Assembly: GCF_029360645.1 (NCBI RefSeq)
Contig: NZ_JARDUA010000007.1
Coordinates: 186,001 to 250,000 of the forward strand
Reading direction: 5' to 3'
DNA: 64,000 nucleotides
Source: Pontibacter litorisediminis
GTDB lineage: Bacteria > Bacteroidota > Bacteroidia > Cytophagales > Hymenobacteraceae
Shown here: one piece after another, positions 16,587-23,935 of the stretch
How positions within the stretch are numbered: position 1 is the stretch's first letter
Layout: every line of letters begins with the position of its first letter
Program-made: the position numbers and the translations under genes
Notes under the pieces: generated by a model
What the model was told of the DNA's origin: nothing
Database searches by the model: none
What the model saw: only the letters and a program-made list of their open reading frames with translations

Positions 16587-17078
16587 TTATCGGTTATAGT
16601 GCTGCTCCAGCACGCCTTTAAGTTTTTCGAAAATGAAATCGACGAGTTGCTTGCGGATGCTGTCTGTGTTGCCTTTAAACACCTCCCGGAATTCGTCGGC
16701 CTTGCCGTCGTAAAGCATGCTCACGAACATGGTGCCCACCGGTTTTTCCTCGGTTTCGGAGCCGCCGGGGCCGGCCAGGCCTGTGGTAGCTATACTTATG
16801 TCGGCGTCCAGGAGCTTCTTCAGGCCCATCACCAGCTCGTTGGTTACCTGCTGCGACTCAGCGGTGTACAGGTCCAGTGTCTCCTTCTTCACGCCCAGTA
16901 GCTTTTGTTTCACGCTTGGCTGGTACACCACTAAACTGCCCTTCAGCACGTCGCTGCTGCCCTTTGCCTTCACCAGCTCGGATGCCAGCATGCCGCCGGT
17001 GCAACTCTCTGCAAAAGCTATCGTCAGCCCTTTGTCTTTCAGGCCCATTACCAGGTCGGTAAGCTCTGTTTGGTTCAT
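16587..17078 (-). CDS. pncC: Stand-alone PncC/CinA C-terminal domain (NMN amidohydrolase)
   Basis: 163 residues, corresponding only to the C-terminal domain of CinA. Motifs AFAESCTGGMLASEL (about 22-36), SLVVYQPSVKQKLLGV and ATTGLAGPGG...EKPVGTMFVS are those of nicotinamide-nucleotide amidohydrolases, which deamidate NMN to nicotinate mononucleotide in pyridine-nucleotide recycling. The expected active-site Ser and Thr of ESCTGG are present. YQPSVK replaces the more usual YxNxxK. A full-length CinA with both domains is encoded at 54637-55896, so the genome has two PncC domains. It lies between thpR and a methyltransferase gene. Confidence 0.88.
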   Translation of the reverse strand: MNQTELTDLVMGLKDKGLTIAFAESCTGGMLASELVKAKGSSDVLKGSLVVYQPSVKQKLLGVKKETLDLYTAESQQVTNELVMGLKKLLDADISIATTGLAGPGGSETEEKPVGTMFVSMLYDGKADEFREVFKGNTDSIRKQLVDFIFEKLKGVLEQHYNR

Positions 17079-17136
17079 GTTTGATTTGTTAGGTAATCAG
17101 GTGCAGCTTGTTGTACTGTGTTTGGCTGCTGCAGGT

Positions 17137-17682
17137 TTAGCCGAGCGGGTAGCGTTCCAATACCGAGTAAGTGGGGTGGGGCGAGCCCAGTACCGATTGC
17201 CACAGCGCCACTTCCGTCACCGGCAGCTCCAGCGCCTCCTCCGTGCTAATGGTGGGCAGTTGCTTCGGCGGTTGCGCGTCTTTCCGGTAGCGGGCCAGCG
17301 TGATGTGCGGCAGGGCTTTCAGGTTTGCAGGCGGCTGCTCGGTCAGTTCCTCCGTCAGCTCCCGGCTGAGTGCCTCAAAAGCGGGGTGCGGCGCAAAACG
17401 GGCCCAGATCAGGCGGGGGTGCCGCGGTTTAGGCCCCGGTTCAGTGCGCTCGAACTGTAAGGTAAACGGTTGGTGCCGCTGTGCCACCCTGGCAATACGC
17501 TCTTTTATCCCTGGCAGCTCCTGCACCGGCACGTTGCCAATAAAGTATAAGGTGAGGTGCAGGTTTTGCCGGGGCAGTAGGCGGAGGCTGGGGTGCTCAA
17601 AATGCTGTAAGTGCGCTGTCAGCTTTTGCTGCAGGGCGTCTGGTATCGGAGCGGCTGCAAACAACCTGATGCTGTCTTTCAT
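17137..17682 (-). CDS. thpR: RNA 2',3'-cyclic phosphodiesterase (2H family)
   Basis: 181 residues, the normal size for ThpR/LigT. Both catalytic HxT motifs are intact: H42-L-T44 (NLHLTLYFIGN) and H126-I-T128 (LPHITLARYR). The start RLFAAAPIPDALQQKL is the usual RLFxAxxxP opening. The enzyme opens 2',3'-cyclic phosphates on RNA to 2'-phosphates. First gene of a minus-strand group with pncC and a methyltransferase, divergent from the PAP2 gene across 93 bp. Confidence 0.92.
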   Translation of the reverse strand: MKDSIRLFAAAPIPDALQQKLTAHLQHFEHPSLRLLPRQNLHLTLYFIGNVPVQELPGIKERIARVAQRHQPFTLQFERTEPGPKPRHPRLIWARFAPHPAFEALSRELTEELTEQPPANLKALPHITLARYRKDAQPPKQLPTISTEEALELPVTEVALWQSVLGSPHPTYSVLERYPLG

Positions 17683-17775
17683 AGTTTACGTATTAGTGGT
17701 TTTCTGAAAGTGCCTTGGCGGCAAACTTGCCTGTGCCAGGTATGGATACGATATTTTAAGTGATTCTGAAGCGGT

Positions 17776-18495
17776 ATGATACGGACTTTCTATAAACGCA
17801 TGGTGGCCTCGGCCGCACTCTTCACTGTAGAACTGGTGTTTATTTGGGTGCTGTTTGTGGCTTGTATTATCGTGTTTCTGTGGCTGAGCAGCGAAATTCT
17901 GCAAGGCGACGAAGTATGGCTGGATGAGGCAGCCTTCGGTTTTGCCGCCAGTATCGGTGGCCCCTTGATGGATGGGGTGATCAAGTTTGTGACTTTTTTT
18001 GCCTCACGGCAGTTCCTGACGCCGGCGGCGCTGGCTCTGGTGGCTTACTACCTGTTCATTCGCAAGCACCGCTGGAACTCTCTGAAGGTGCCGGTGGTGG
18101 CGCTGGGCAGCATCTCGCTGAACCTGGTGCTGAAGTACTTTTTTGACCGGGAGCGGCCTATGTCGCCGTTGGTAGAGGCCTCGGGGCTCAGCTTCCCGAG
18201 CGGGCACAGCATGGTGGCGGCCTCTTTCTATGGCTTGCTGATTTATCTGGTGTGGCAGAATGTGAAGGATGCACGTCTGCGTAACCTGCTCATCTTTCTT
18301 CTGATCACCTTTGTCATTCTGATCGGGTTTAGCCGTGTTTACCTGCGCGTACACTACGCCACCGATGTGCTGGCGGGCTTTGCGGCTGGTTTCCTGTGGG
18401 TTATTATCGGTATCACCATGCTGCGCCGCCTGGAGCGCTTCTCCGGCAAAGAGATTACGCCGCTTGTGCTGGAAGAGCAAGAAGAGGAAAAATGA
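17776..18495 (+). CDS. PAP2 family membrane phosphatase
   Basis: 239 residues with about six transmembrane helices. The three phosphatase motifs are present: KYFFDRERP (about 120-128), FPSGHSM (about 139-145) and SRVYLRVHYATDVLAG (about 184-199). The catalytic histidines are therefore intact. Family members remove phosphate from undecaprenyl diphosphate, phosphatidate or lipid A. The exact substrate cannot be read from sequence. It is followed by tRNA-Leu on the same strand, which has its own promoter. Confidence 0.9.
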   Translation: MIRTFYKRMVASAALFTVELVFIWVLFVACIIVFLWLSSEILQGDEVWLDEAAFGFAASIGGPLMDGVIKFVTFFASRQFLTPAALALVAYYLFIRKHRWNSLKVPVVALGSISLNLVLKYFFDRERPMSPLVEASGLSFPSGHSMVAASFYGLLIYLVWQNVKDARLRNLLIFLLITFVILIGFSRVYLRVHYATDVLAGFAAGFLWVIIGITMLRRLERFSGKEITPLVLEEQEEEK

Positions 18496-18514
18496 TTTTT
18501 TTATCAGAAGGGTA

Positions 18515-18545
18515 TTGCATGAATGGAAACCGCATCGTACTTTTG
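18515..18545 (+). promoter_or_regulatory. Bacteroidota sigma-A promoter of tRNA-Leu
   Basis: TTG at 18515-18517 and TACTTTTG at 18538-18545 are separated by 20 bp. This fits the Bacteroidota -33 TTG / -7 TAnnTTTG consensus. Transcription should start a few bases downstream, about 55 bp before the mature tRNA. Confidence 0.8.
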
Positions 18546-18606
18546 CACTCCCAATAAACACAAGGGTTAAAGGGTTTTGGGGCGTTAATTGATATAGTGA
18601 TTTTTT

Positions 18607-18688
18607 GCGCAAGTGGCGAAATTGGTAGACGCGCTGTCTTCAGGCGGCAGTTCCGCAAGGTGTGAAGGTTCGAGTCCTTTCTTGCGCA
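18607..18688 (+). tRNA. tRNA-Leu, anticodon CAG
   Basis: The acceptor stem GCGCAAG (18607-18613) pairs with CTTGCGC (18681-18687), with discriminator A at 18688. The D arm is GCG...CGC with GGTAG in the loop. The anticodon loop TTCAGGC gives CAG. A 13-nt variable region (TTCCGCAAGGTGT) marks a type II tRNA, and the T arm carries GTTCGAGTC. CCA is not encoded. Length 82 nt. Confidence 0.95.
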
Positions 18689-18700
18689 CACTAAATCATA

Positions 18701-18732
18701 AAAAGGCTGGTCTTTCGGGATCAGCCTTTTTT
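18701..18732 (+). terminator. Terminator of tRNA-Leu
   Basis: AAAAGGCTG (18701-18709) pairs with CAGCCTTTT (18722-18730), with TTTTTTG continuing on the plus strand. It begins 12 bp after the tRNA. Confidence 0.9.
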
Positions 18733-18851
18733 GTTTTACAGCAGCAATACGTGTGGATGTTTTGGCTTGGCAAGCGTGGAGGTATGTTATCTGCCTTCTG
18801 TACAGCCATAGCTTTTAAGCTATCCTTCTAGCTGCCGTTCATCCTCAGTCT

Positions 18852-19149
18852 TATAACCTGAATTGTTTCACCTCCTGCTTTCTGCTCTCCAGCCCGAGAG
18901 GGCTCGTCTTGGGGGTAGGGGCCCTCGATAAGGGCAGCGCGCTGGGAGCTTTTCCTGCCCTCGTGCCTCGGGCTGCCTCGCTCGCGCTCGGCACCAGAAA
19001 AACTCACATAGGCGCTCAACCCAAAGACTGGGAAACACTTCGATAGCCACTGCCTTTGCTGTAGAACAAGTATAGTTCCCCTCCTTAAACTACCGAGAAT
19101 GCAAGTTCGCAGGTAGCGAGCGTAGCGCTGAGGGGCAGGGGTGGTTGGA
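18852..19149 (+). repeat. Intergenic repeat family, copy 3
   Basis: Opens with TTATAACCTGAATTGTTTCACC, then CTCTCCAGCCCGAGAGGGCT and CGTCTT. It continues with GGCGCTCAACCCAAAGACTGG (about 19011-19031), CGATAGCC, CTACCGAGAA, AGGTAGCGAGCGTAGCGCTG, and ends GAGGGGCAGG followed by GGTGGTTGGA (19130-19149). The end module is identical to that of inverted copy 1 and differs by one base from copy 2. The stretch between tRNA-Leu and the next gene (18689-19209) holds only the tRNA terminator and this repeat. Confidence 0.8.
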
Positions 19150-19209
19150 CTTATCTTTGAAGAGGCACCAGCTGAAGAGAAATCGGCGGGTGCCTGCAGC
19201 ATCGTTTTG

Positions 19210-20847
19210 CTAAAAATATATCGTCCACTCGCCAACCTGCTGCTGCTCATCGAAGTACTGCAGCAGCCACTGCCGCTCCTCCGGCAGGTTTTTCTTCACT
19301 ACTAGCACCGGGTCTTGCTGCAGTAGCTGTCGCAAGCGCTGCATGTCTTCCGGCTGGTGTAGCTGTAACAACTGCTCCCGCCACTTCTCATCTTGCTCAA
19401 ACTGGGTCTCTCGCTCTAGCTTACTGCTGCCGTCCTCCAGCGAAATGATGCTTCTGTGCAACTCGAAAGCCAGCGAAGGCAGCAGCTTGTTGTATACCAG
19501 CACCGGCCGCTGCTGCAGGTTACGGGCCTGTATGGCCTCGGCGATAGGGCGGCTGCCGTTCGTAAACTGTGGGTTGTGCGCCAACAGCTTAGCCGAGTAG
19601 GGCAGGAGCAGGGCCGTGAAGACCAGGGCGCCATATACCAGCTTCTGCTGTGGCAGGCGCTCCCCGGTCCAAAGTATGGCCAGGGCAGCCAGTATGAGTA
19701 CCGGGAAAACAAGCACCCGCCAGGGCAGCTCAACGCCAACGGGCAGCAACGGAGCCACAAAAAGAGCGACGGCAAGTACGGAAAAATAAAGCAGGGCGTA
19801 GTTCATGGCTTTCTTCACGGCTTTTTCAGGCATGTGAAGCAGCAGCCAGGTTGTCAGCAGCGCCTGCCCGGCGAAAATAGGCAGAATGTAAAGTATCAGC
19901 TTGGAACCGGAGAAGGAGAAAAACACCAGCGGCACAGGTATCCAAAGTATGAACAGGCGCTTCAGCGGGCGGGGCATCTCCCTTAGCCTCCGGAACTGCA
20001 CCAGCAGTATGGCCGACCAGGGTAGGCTGAGCGCCGGAGCCAGCACCAGGTAAAACCACCAGGGCTTGGAGCGGCCGAAGGTTTCGGGGTTGGCGTAGCG
20101 CTGCACGGTGTGCTTAAACAGGAAGTAATCCACAAACTGCGGGTCGTGCAGCATGAGGTACACATACCAGGAACTTCCCAGCGCCAGGAAAAGCAGCAGC
20201 CCCGGCAGGTGGTGCCAGCCTGAAGTGTGGCGTTTGTTTAGCGCAGCGTAGTTCCCGCCCAGGCCAATAGCCACCAGCACGGGGAAAATGAGCCCGACAG
20301 GACCTTTGGTGAGGAAAGCGAGCGCCAGCAGCAGGTAGAAAAAGTAAAGCCAACCAACTTCTGCCCTGGATCTATACCTGACCCAGGCAAGTATGGCTGC
20401 CAGCTCAAACGTGGTGAGGAAAGAGTCGGTGGTAAGGTTGCGGGCCGAGAGCAGGACTGCCGGAATGGTGAAGTATAGCACCGCCGCCAGCAGCGCCTGC
20501 CGCGGGTTTGCAAACAGCGCCTTGCCTATGAGGTACACGAGCCATACTTGCAGCAGCAGCGACAGCTGCAGGAAAAAACGCGCGCCAAAGGCGTTCGGGC
20601 CGAACAGCTCCATGCCGAAGGCCGTCACGATGTACGTGACGGGGGGCTTGTGGTAGTGCTGGATGCCCAGCAGGCGCGGGTGCAGCCAATCGCCGCTCAG
20701 CCACATTTCGCGGCTGATTTCGGCATAACGGGCCTCGCTGGTCTCGATCACGCCCCACCCGCCCAGGTTAAACAGCAAAAAAAGCCATAGCACAAGCAGC
20801 AGGCCAAGCAGAGAGTGGTCTGTGTTAGGTTTGCGGATAGGCAGCAT
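19210..20847 (-). CDS. ArnT/PMT-family membrane glycosyltransferase
   Basis: 545 residues with about 12 transmembrane helices, GT39/GT83-like fold. The first periplasmic loop carries the conserved acidic motif (WGVIETSEARYAEISREMW, about 34-52), followed by HYHKPPVTYIVTAFGMELFG, which is typical of ArnT-like enzymes. LSARNLTTDSF and FLTKGPVGLIFP are further family marks. These enzymes transfer a sugar from a polyprenyl-phosphate carrier to lipid A, protein or another acceptor in the periplasm. It is the last gene of an operon GT2 - LAB_N - ArnT with a 5-bp gap. The sugar and acceptor are not deducible. Confidence 0.88.
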   Translation of the reverse strand: MLPIRKPNTDHSLLGLLLVLWLFLLFNLGGWGVIETSEARYAEISREMWLSGDWLHPRLLGIQHYHKPPVTYIVTAFGMELFGPNAFGARFFLQLSLLLQVWLVYLIGKALFANPRQALLAAVLYFTIPAVLLSARNLTTDSFLTTFELAAILAWVRYRSRAEVGWLYFFYLLLALAFLTKGPVGLIFPVLVAIGLGGNYAALNKRHTSGWHHLPGLLLFLALGSSWYVYLMLHDPQFVDYFLFKHTVQRYANPETFGRSKPWWFYLVLAPALSLPWSAILLVQFRRLREMPRPLKRLFILWIPVPLVFFSFSGSKLILYILPIFAGQALLTTWLLLHMPEKAVKKAMNYALLYFSVLAVALFVAPLLPVGVELPWRVLVFPVLILAALAILWTGERLPQQKLVYGALVFTALLLPYSAKLLAHNPQFTNGSRPIAEAIQARNLQQRPVLVYNKLLPSLAFELHRSIISLEDGSSKLERETQFEQDEKWREQLLQLHQPEDMQRLRQLLQQDPVLVVKKNLPEERQWLLQYFDEQQQVGEWTIYF

Positions 20848-20852
20848 CAGGT

Positions 20853-21509
20853 TTAGTCTGGTGTGGAGGTTTTAGGGGCCAGCCGTTGCTCGCGCAGCCC
20901 AAGTATAAAGTTACGAGTATAAGCCACTACACCAAATATCTGCCCTAAAAACAGCACCGGGTCCAGGCGCAGCACGGCGTAGGACATGATCATGAGGCTG
21001 CCCACCAGGCTGATGACCCAGAACCCGTTGGGGATAACCGACTCCTGCAGGCGCTCCGAGTGCCACCACTGGTACACAAAGCGCAGGGTAAAGATTAACT
21101 GCCCGGCACCGCCCCAGGCAATCAGGGCACCGGATATTTTGCTGTGCTCCAGAATGTAGCTGAAGCTATAAGTGTCGCTCCAGAGCAGCCAGCCTGTGGC
21201 GGCGAAAGGGAACAGCAGCGCCCCCCAGCGCACCGGCCATGAGAGCCCCTCCCACACATTCTTCAGCTTAATGTTACGCAGGTAGATAAAGTAGGAGACC
21301 AACTGCCCGCCCACGATCACGATGTCACTGCGCAGCGCCCCGTAGGTCATTAACAGGATGGAGGCAATCATGCTGGTGGTCCAGAAAGAGGCGGGGGAGA
21401 GCACCCGGCCGGCCCGCTCAGACTTTACCCACTGAATAAGGATGCGTGCTGAGAACAGCAGCTGCGCCAGCAGCCCCACCCCGTAAATCAGTATTTCAGA
21501 GACGTCCAT
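20853..21509 (-). CDS. Tandem LAB_N membrane protein (lipid-A-disaccharide synthase N-terminal domain-like)
   Basis: 218 residues made of two LAB_N repeats, each with about three helices. Repeat one is around QLLFSARILIQWVKSE...GGQLVSYFIYLRN and repeat two around QLIFTLRFVYQWWHSE...LGQIFGVVAYTRN. The shared pattern is Q-(L)-F-x(3)-R-(I/V)-x-(I/Y)-Q-W, then a Gly/Gln-rich third helix. There is no LpxB catalytic domain. From family knowledge, LAB_N belongs to the MtN3/PQ-loop-like clan of small transporters. It overlaps the upstream GT2 gene by 14 bp, so translation is probably coupled. A role in moving the GT2 product across the membrane for the ArnT-like enzyme is an inference. Confidence 0.85.
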   Translation of the reverse strand: MDVSEILIYGVGLLAQLLFSARILIQWVKSERAGRVLSPASFWTTSMIASILLMTYGALRSDIVIVGGQLVSYFIYLRNIKLKNVWEGLSWPVRWGALLFPFAATGWLLWSDTYSFSYILEHSKISGALIAWGGAGQLIFTLRFVYQWWHSERLQESVIPNGFWVISLVGSLMIMSYAVLRLDPVLFLGQIFGVVAYTRNFILGLREQRLAPKTSTPD

Positions 21510-22257
21510 TGGCTACGGGCTGGTTCTCAAACTCCTCGGCAATGCCATACCTGATATAGCGCTTGCGCATCCACCGGAAAGCAAACGTGTCGTTCAGCGG
21601 GCCCCACAGGCGGTTGAACAGGTGGTACTTGGAATAGCCCGCAAAGCGCTCAAAGTGCTGCACCGGCAGCTGCTTCACCTTGCCTCCCTGCAGCTGTATC
21701 AGCGCGGGCAGGAAGCGGTGCATGCCGTCAAAGAACGGCACCCTTTTGGCGTAGGCGGCATCCATGATCTTGAGCGGGCAACCAGTGTCCACAATGCCGT
21801 CGTTGATCATGTAGCGGCGGAAGCCGTTGGCGATCCTAGAGGAAATCTTTTTGATGAAGGTATCCTTCCGTTTGGCCCGGATGCCGATCACCATGTCATA
21901 GTTGGCCGCGTGCTCCAGCAGCAGCAGGAAATCTAGGGGGGATGTCTGCAGGTCGGAGTCGATGTAGCCGATGTGGGTGGTGTGGCTGTGGTCGATGCCG
22001 GCCTTGATGGCGGTGCTGAGGCCGCGGTTACGGTCCAGGGAAATATAGCTGTAGCCGGCGCTGCCGCGGCAGATCTCCCGGATCTTCTCCAGGCTGCTGT
22101 CGGTGGAGCCATCGTTTATAAAAAGCACCTGCGTGGGCACCGGCGCCTGCGCCAGAAAGGCGTCCATGGCCTCGCGGAAGCGCTGGAGGCAGCCCTCTTC
22201 GTTAAACACCGGTACCAGCACTGTAAGTGTCACTGTCGCTAAATCCTGATGAAGCAT
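21496..22257 (-). CDS. Polyprenol-phosphate glycosyltransferase (GT2, DPM1/ArnC-like)
   Basis: 253 residues, cytoplasmic. It shows LVPVFNEEGCLQRF, FINDGSTDSSLEKI, the donor-binding SLDRNRGLSTAIKAGIDHS and the metal-binding D-S-D of YIDSDLQTSP. It then has VDTGCPLKIMDAAY and HFERFAGYSKYHLFNR, as in ArnC/DPM1-like enzymes that load a sugar onto polyprenyl phosphate. It lacks the C-terminal helices some members carry. First gene of the operon with LAB_N (14-bp overlap) and the ArnT-like transferase. Confidence 0.9.
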   Translation of the reverse strand: MLHQDLATVTLTVLVPVFNEEGCLQRFREAMDAFLAQAPVPTQVLFINDGSTDSSLEKIREICRGSAGYSYISLDRNRGLSTAIKAGIDHSHTTHIGYIDSDLQTSPLDFLLLLEHAANYDMVIGIRAKRKDTFIKKISSRIANGFRRYMINDGIVDTGCPLKIMDAAYAKRVPFFDGMHRFLPALIQLQGGKVKQLPVQHFERFAGYSKYHLFNRLWGPLNDTFAFRWMRKRYIRYGIAEEFENQPVANGRL

Positions 22258-22488
22258 ATTGCTTACTTAATTTGATATTTCTTCCTGTTCGTCGATGCTC
22301 GGGTATAGCGTTAACAGCAGCTACAGCAGCAAAGTTACATGCTAACTGCTTGTCGCGCACCTGTTTTGTACACACCCTGTTTTTCTACTTCTCCACCTGC
22401 CTACGGAGCACCTGTTCACCTGCCGTGGCTCCTGATTGCTTTTGTTCGACCGCCGTTCTTGGCCAGCACTTATAACTAATTGGGCAGG

Positions 22489-23541
22489 CTAGCGCTGTAC
22501 CAGCAGCGGCACCGACGGCACGTGGTGGTACGCCTTGAACCAATCCACAAACTTTTCGAGCCCCTGCTCCAGGGAGGTGCGCGGCTTGTAGCCCGTAGCC
22601 TGCACCAGTTCCTCCACATCGGCAAAAGTGGCCTGCACATCACCGGGTTGCATGGGTTGCAGGTCCAGTTTGGCCTTGCGGTGCAGCAGGCGCTCCAGTA
22701 TGGCCACCATTTCCAGCAGTTGCTCCGGCTTGTTGTTGCCAATATTGTAGAGATTGTAAGGCACCGGGCTTGCTTCTGGCTTTAGCTCCAGCAACTGTAC
22801 AATGCTTTGCACCACATCATCCACATACGTAAAGTCGCGCAGCATATTCCCGTGGTTAAAAATGCGGATGGGAGTGCCCTCCACGATGGCCTTGGCAAAG
22901 CTGTAATACGCCATGTCGGGCCTGCCCCAGGGACCATACACCGTAAAGAAGCGCAGGCCGGTGGTAGGGATGCCGTACAGGTGCGCGTAGCTGTGGGCCA
23001 TTACCTCGTTCGCCTTCTTGGTGGCAGCGTAAAACGACACGGGCGCATCCGTGCGGTGGCTGACCTGGAACGGCGTTTCTGCATTCAGCCCGTACACCGA
23101 GCTGGAGGAGGCGAACAGCAGGTGCTTTATTCGATGGCGGCGGCAATTCTCCAGCACATTGGCAAAACCCACCAGGTTACTCGTCACGTACTCCTCCGGA
23201 TGATCGATGCTGTGGCGCACACCGGCCTGTGCCGCCAGGTGAATCACCGCATCAAACTGCTGCTCTTCAAACAGTCGTTGCAGCGCGGCCGCATCCGAGA
23301 TATCGAGTTGCGTGAAGTATAGGTTGGGAAAGTTGACGCTCTGGGTGATGGTGTTTGCCTGGAGATGTTGCCGGTTAAAGCCCTGTTGCTCCAGCCGCTT
23401 GTACTTTAGCTGTGGATCATAGTAGCTGTTGAGGCTATCCAGGCCCAGCACATAGTGAGCATGCAACTGCAAGGCCTGCACCAGGTGATGGCCCACAAAG
23501 CCGGCACTGCCGGTAACCAGTATGCGTTGCAAAACACTCAT
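22489..23541 (-). CDS. NAD-dependent sugar epimerase (UDP-glucuronate 4-epimerase type)
   Basis: 350 residues of the extended SDR family. The nucleotide-binding motif is ILVTGSAGFVGHHL (about 8-21). LDSLNSYYDPQLKYKRLE is the block characteristic of UDP-glucuronate epimerases. SSSSVYG provides the catalytic Ser/Thr region and SFYAATKKANE the YxxxK pair. GLRFFTVYGPWGRPDMAYY is also typical of the UDP-glucuronate branch. It would supply a UDP-sugar, probably galacturonate, for surface glycans. It stands 231 bp upstream of the GT2-LAB_N-ArnT operon on the same strand and may be co-regulated with it. Confidence 0.88.
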   Translation of the reverse strand: MSVLQRILVTGSAGFVGHHLVQALQLHAHYVLGLDSLNSYYDPQLKYKRLEQQGFNRQHLQANTITQSVNFPNLYFTQLDISDAAALQRLFEEQQFDAVIHLAAQAGVRHSIDHPEEYVTSNLVGFANVLENCRRHRIKHLLFASSSSVYGLNAETPFQVSHRTDAPVSFYAATKKANEVMAHSYAHLYGIPTTGLRFFTVYGPWGRPDMAYYSFAKAIVEGTPIRIFNHGNMLRDFTYVDDVVQSIVQLLELKPEASPVPYNLYNIGNNKPEQLLEMVAILERLLHRKAKLDLQPMQPGDVQATFADVEELVQATGYKPRTSLEQGLEKFVDWFKAYHHVPSVPLLVQR

Positions 23542-23935
23542 ATTCTTGTTATGCAGATGACAGAAGCAGGATAATAGAGACCAAAATTAGGGGCCGAATC
23601 TGTAGCAATTCTGTAGTAGAATTCATGCATTTTTGTAGTTTACGAATATATAGTATAAAGGTGTAGGTAGGCGTGATGCTTTTCTGCTGAAGCTGCTGCT
23701 GACACAGAAATGGCGCAGCTACTTGCTGGGGCCAGGATATACTACCATGGATGTGCCTAAAGGTGTTAGATCCAACCAGGCAAGACCTTTGCTTTGCGGC
23801 GGTAGCCTGCCCGGAAAATGAAAAAGTATACCTAGTGGGCTTTTTGGGTTGATCCACATGAAGATAATCGCCTCACACTTTTATGGAATAAAGGAAAGTC
23901 ATACTTTTAAAGCTTCATACTTTGTACTGATACCC
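23542..23935. other. 394-bp divergent promoter region
   Basis: Lies between the epimerase gene (minus) and the TPR-peptidase gene (plus). It is AT-richer than its neighbours and contains several ATACTTT words just before the plus-strand start (23901-23930). No coding sequence or clear TAnnTTTG promoter could be fixed. Confidence 0.5.
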
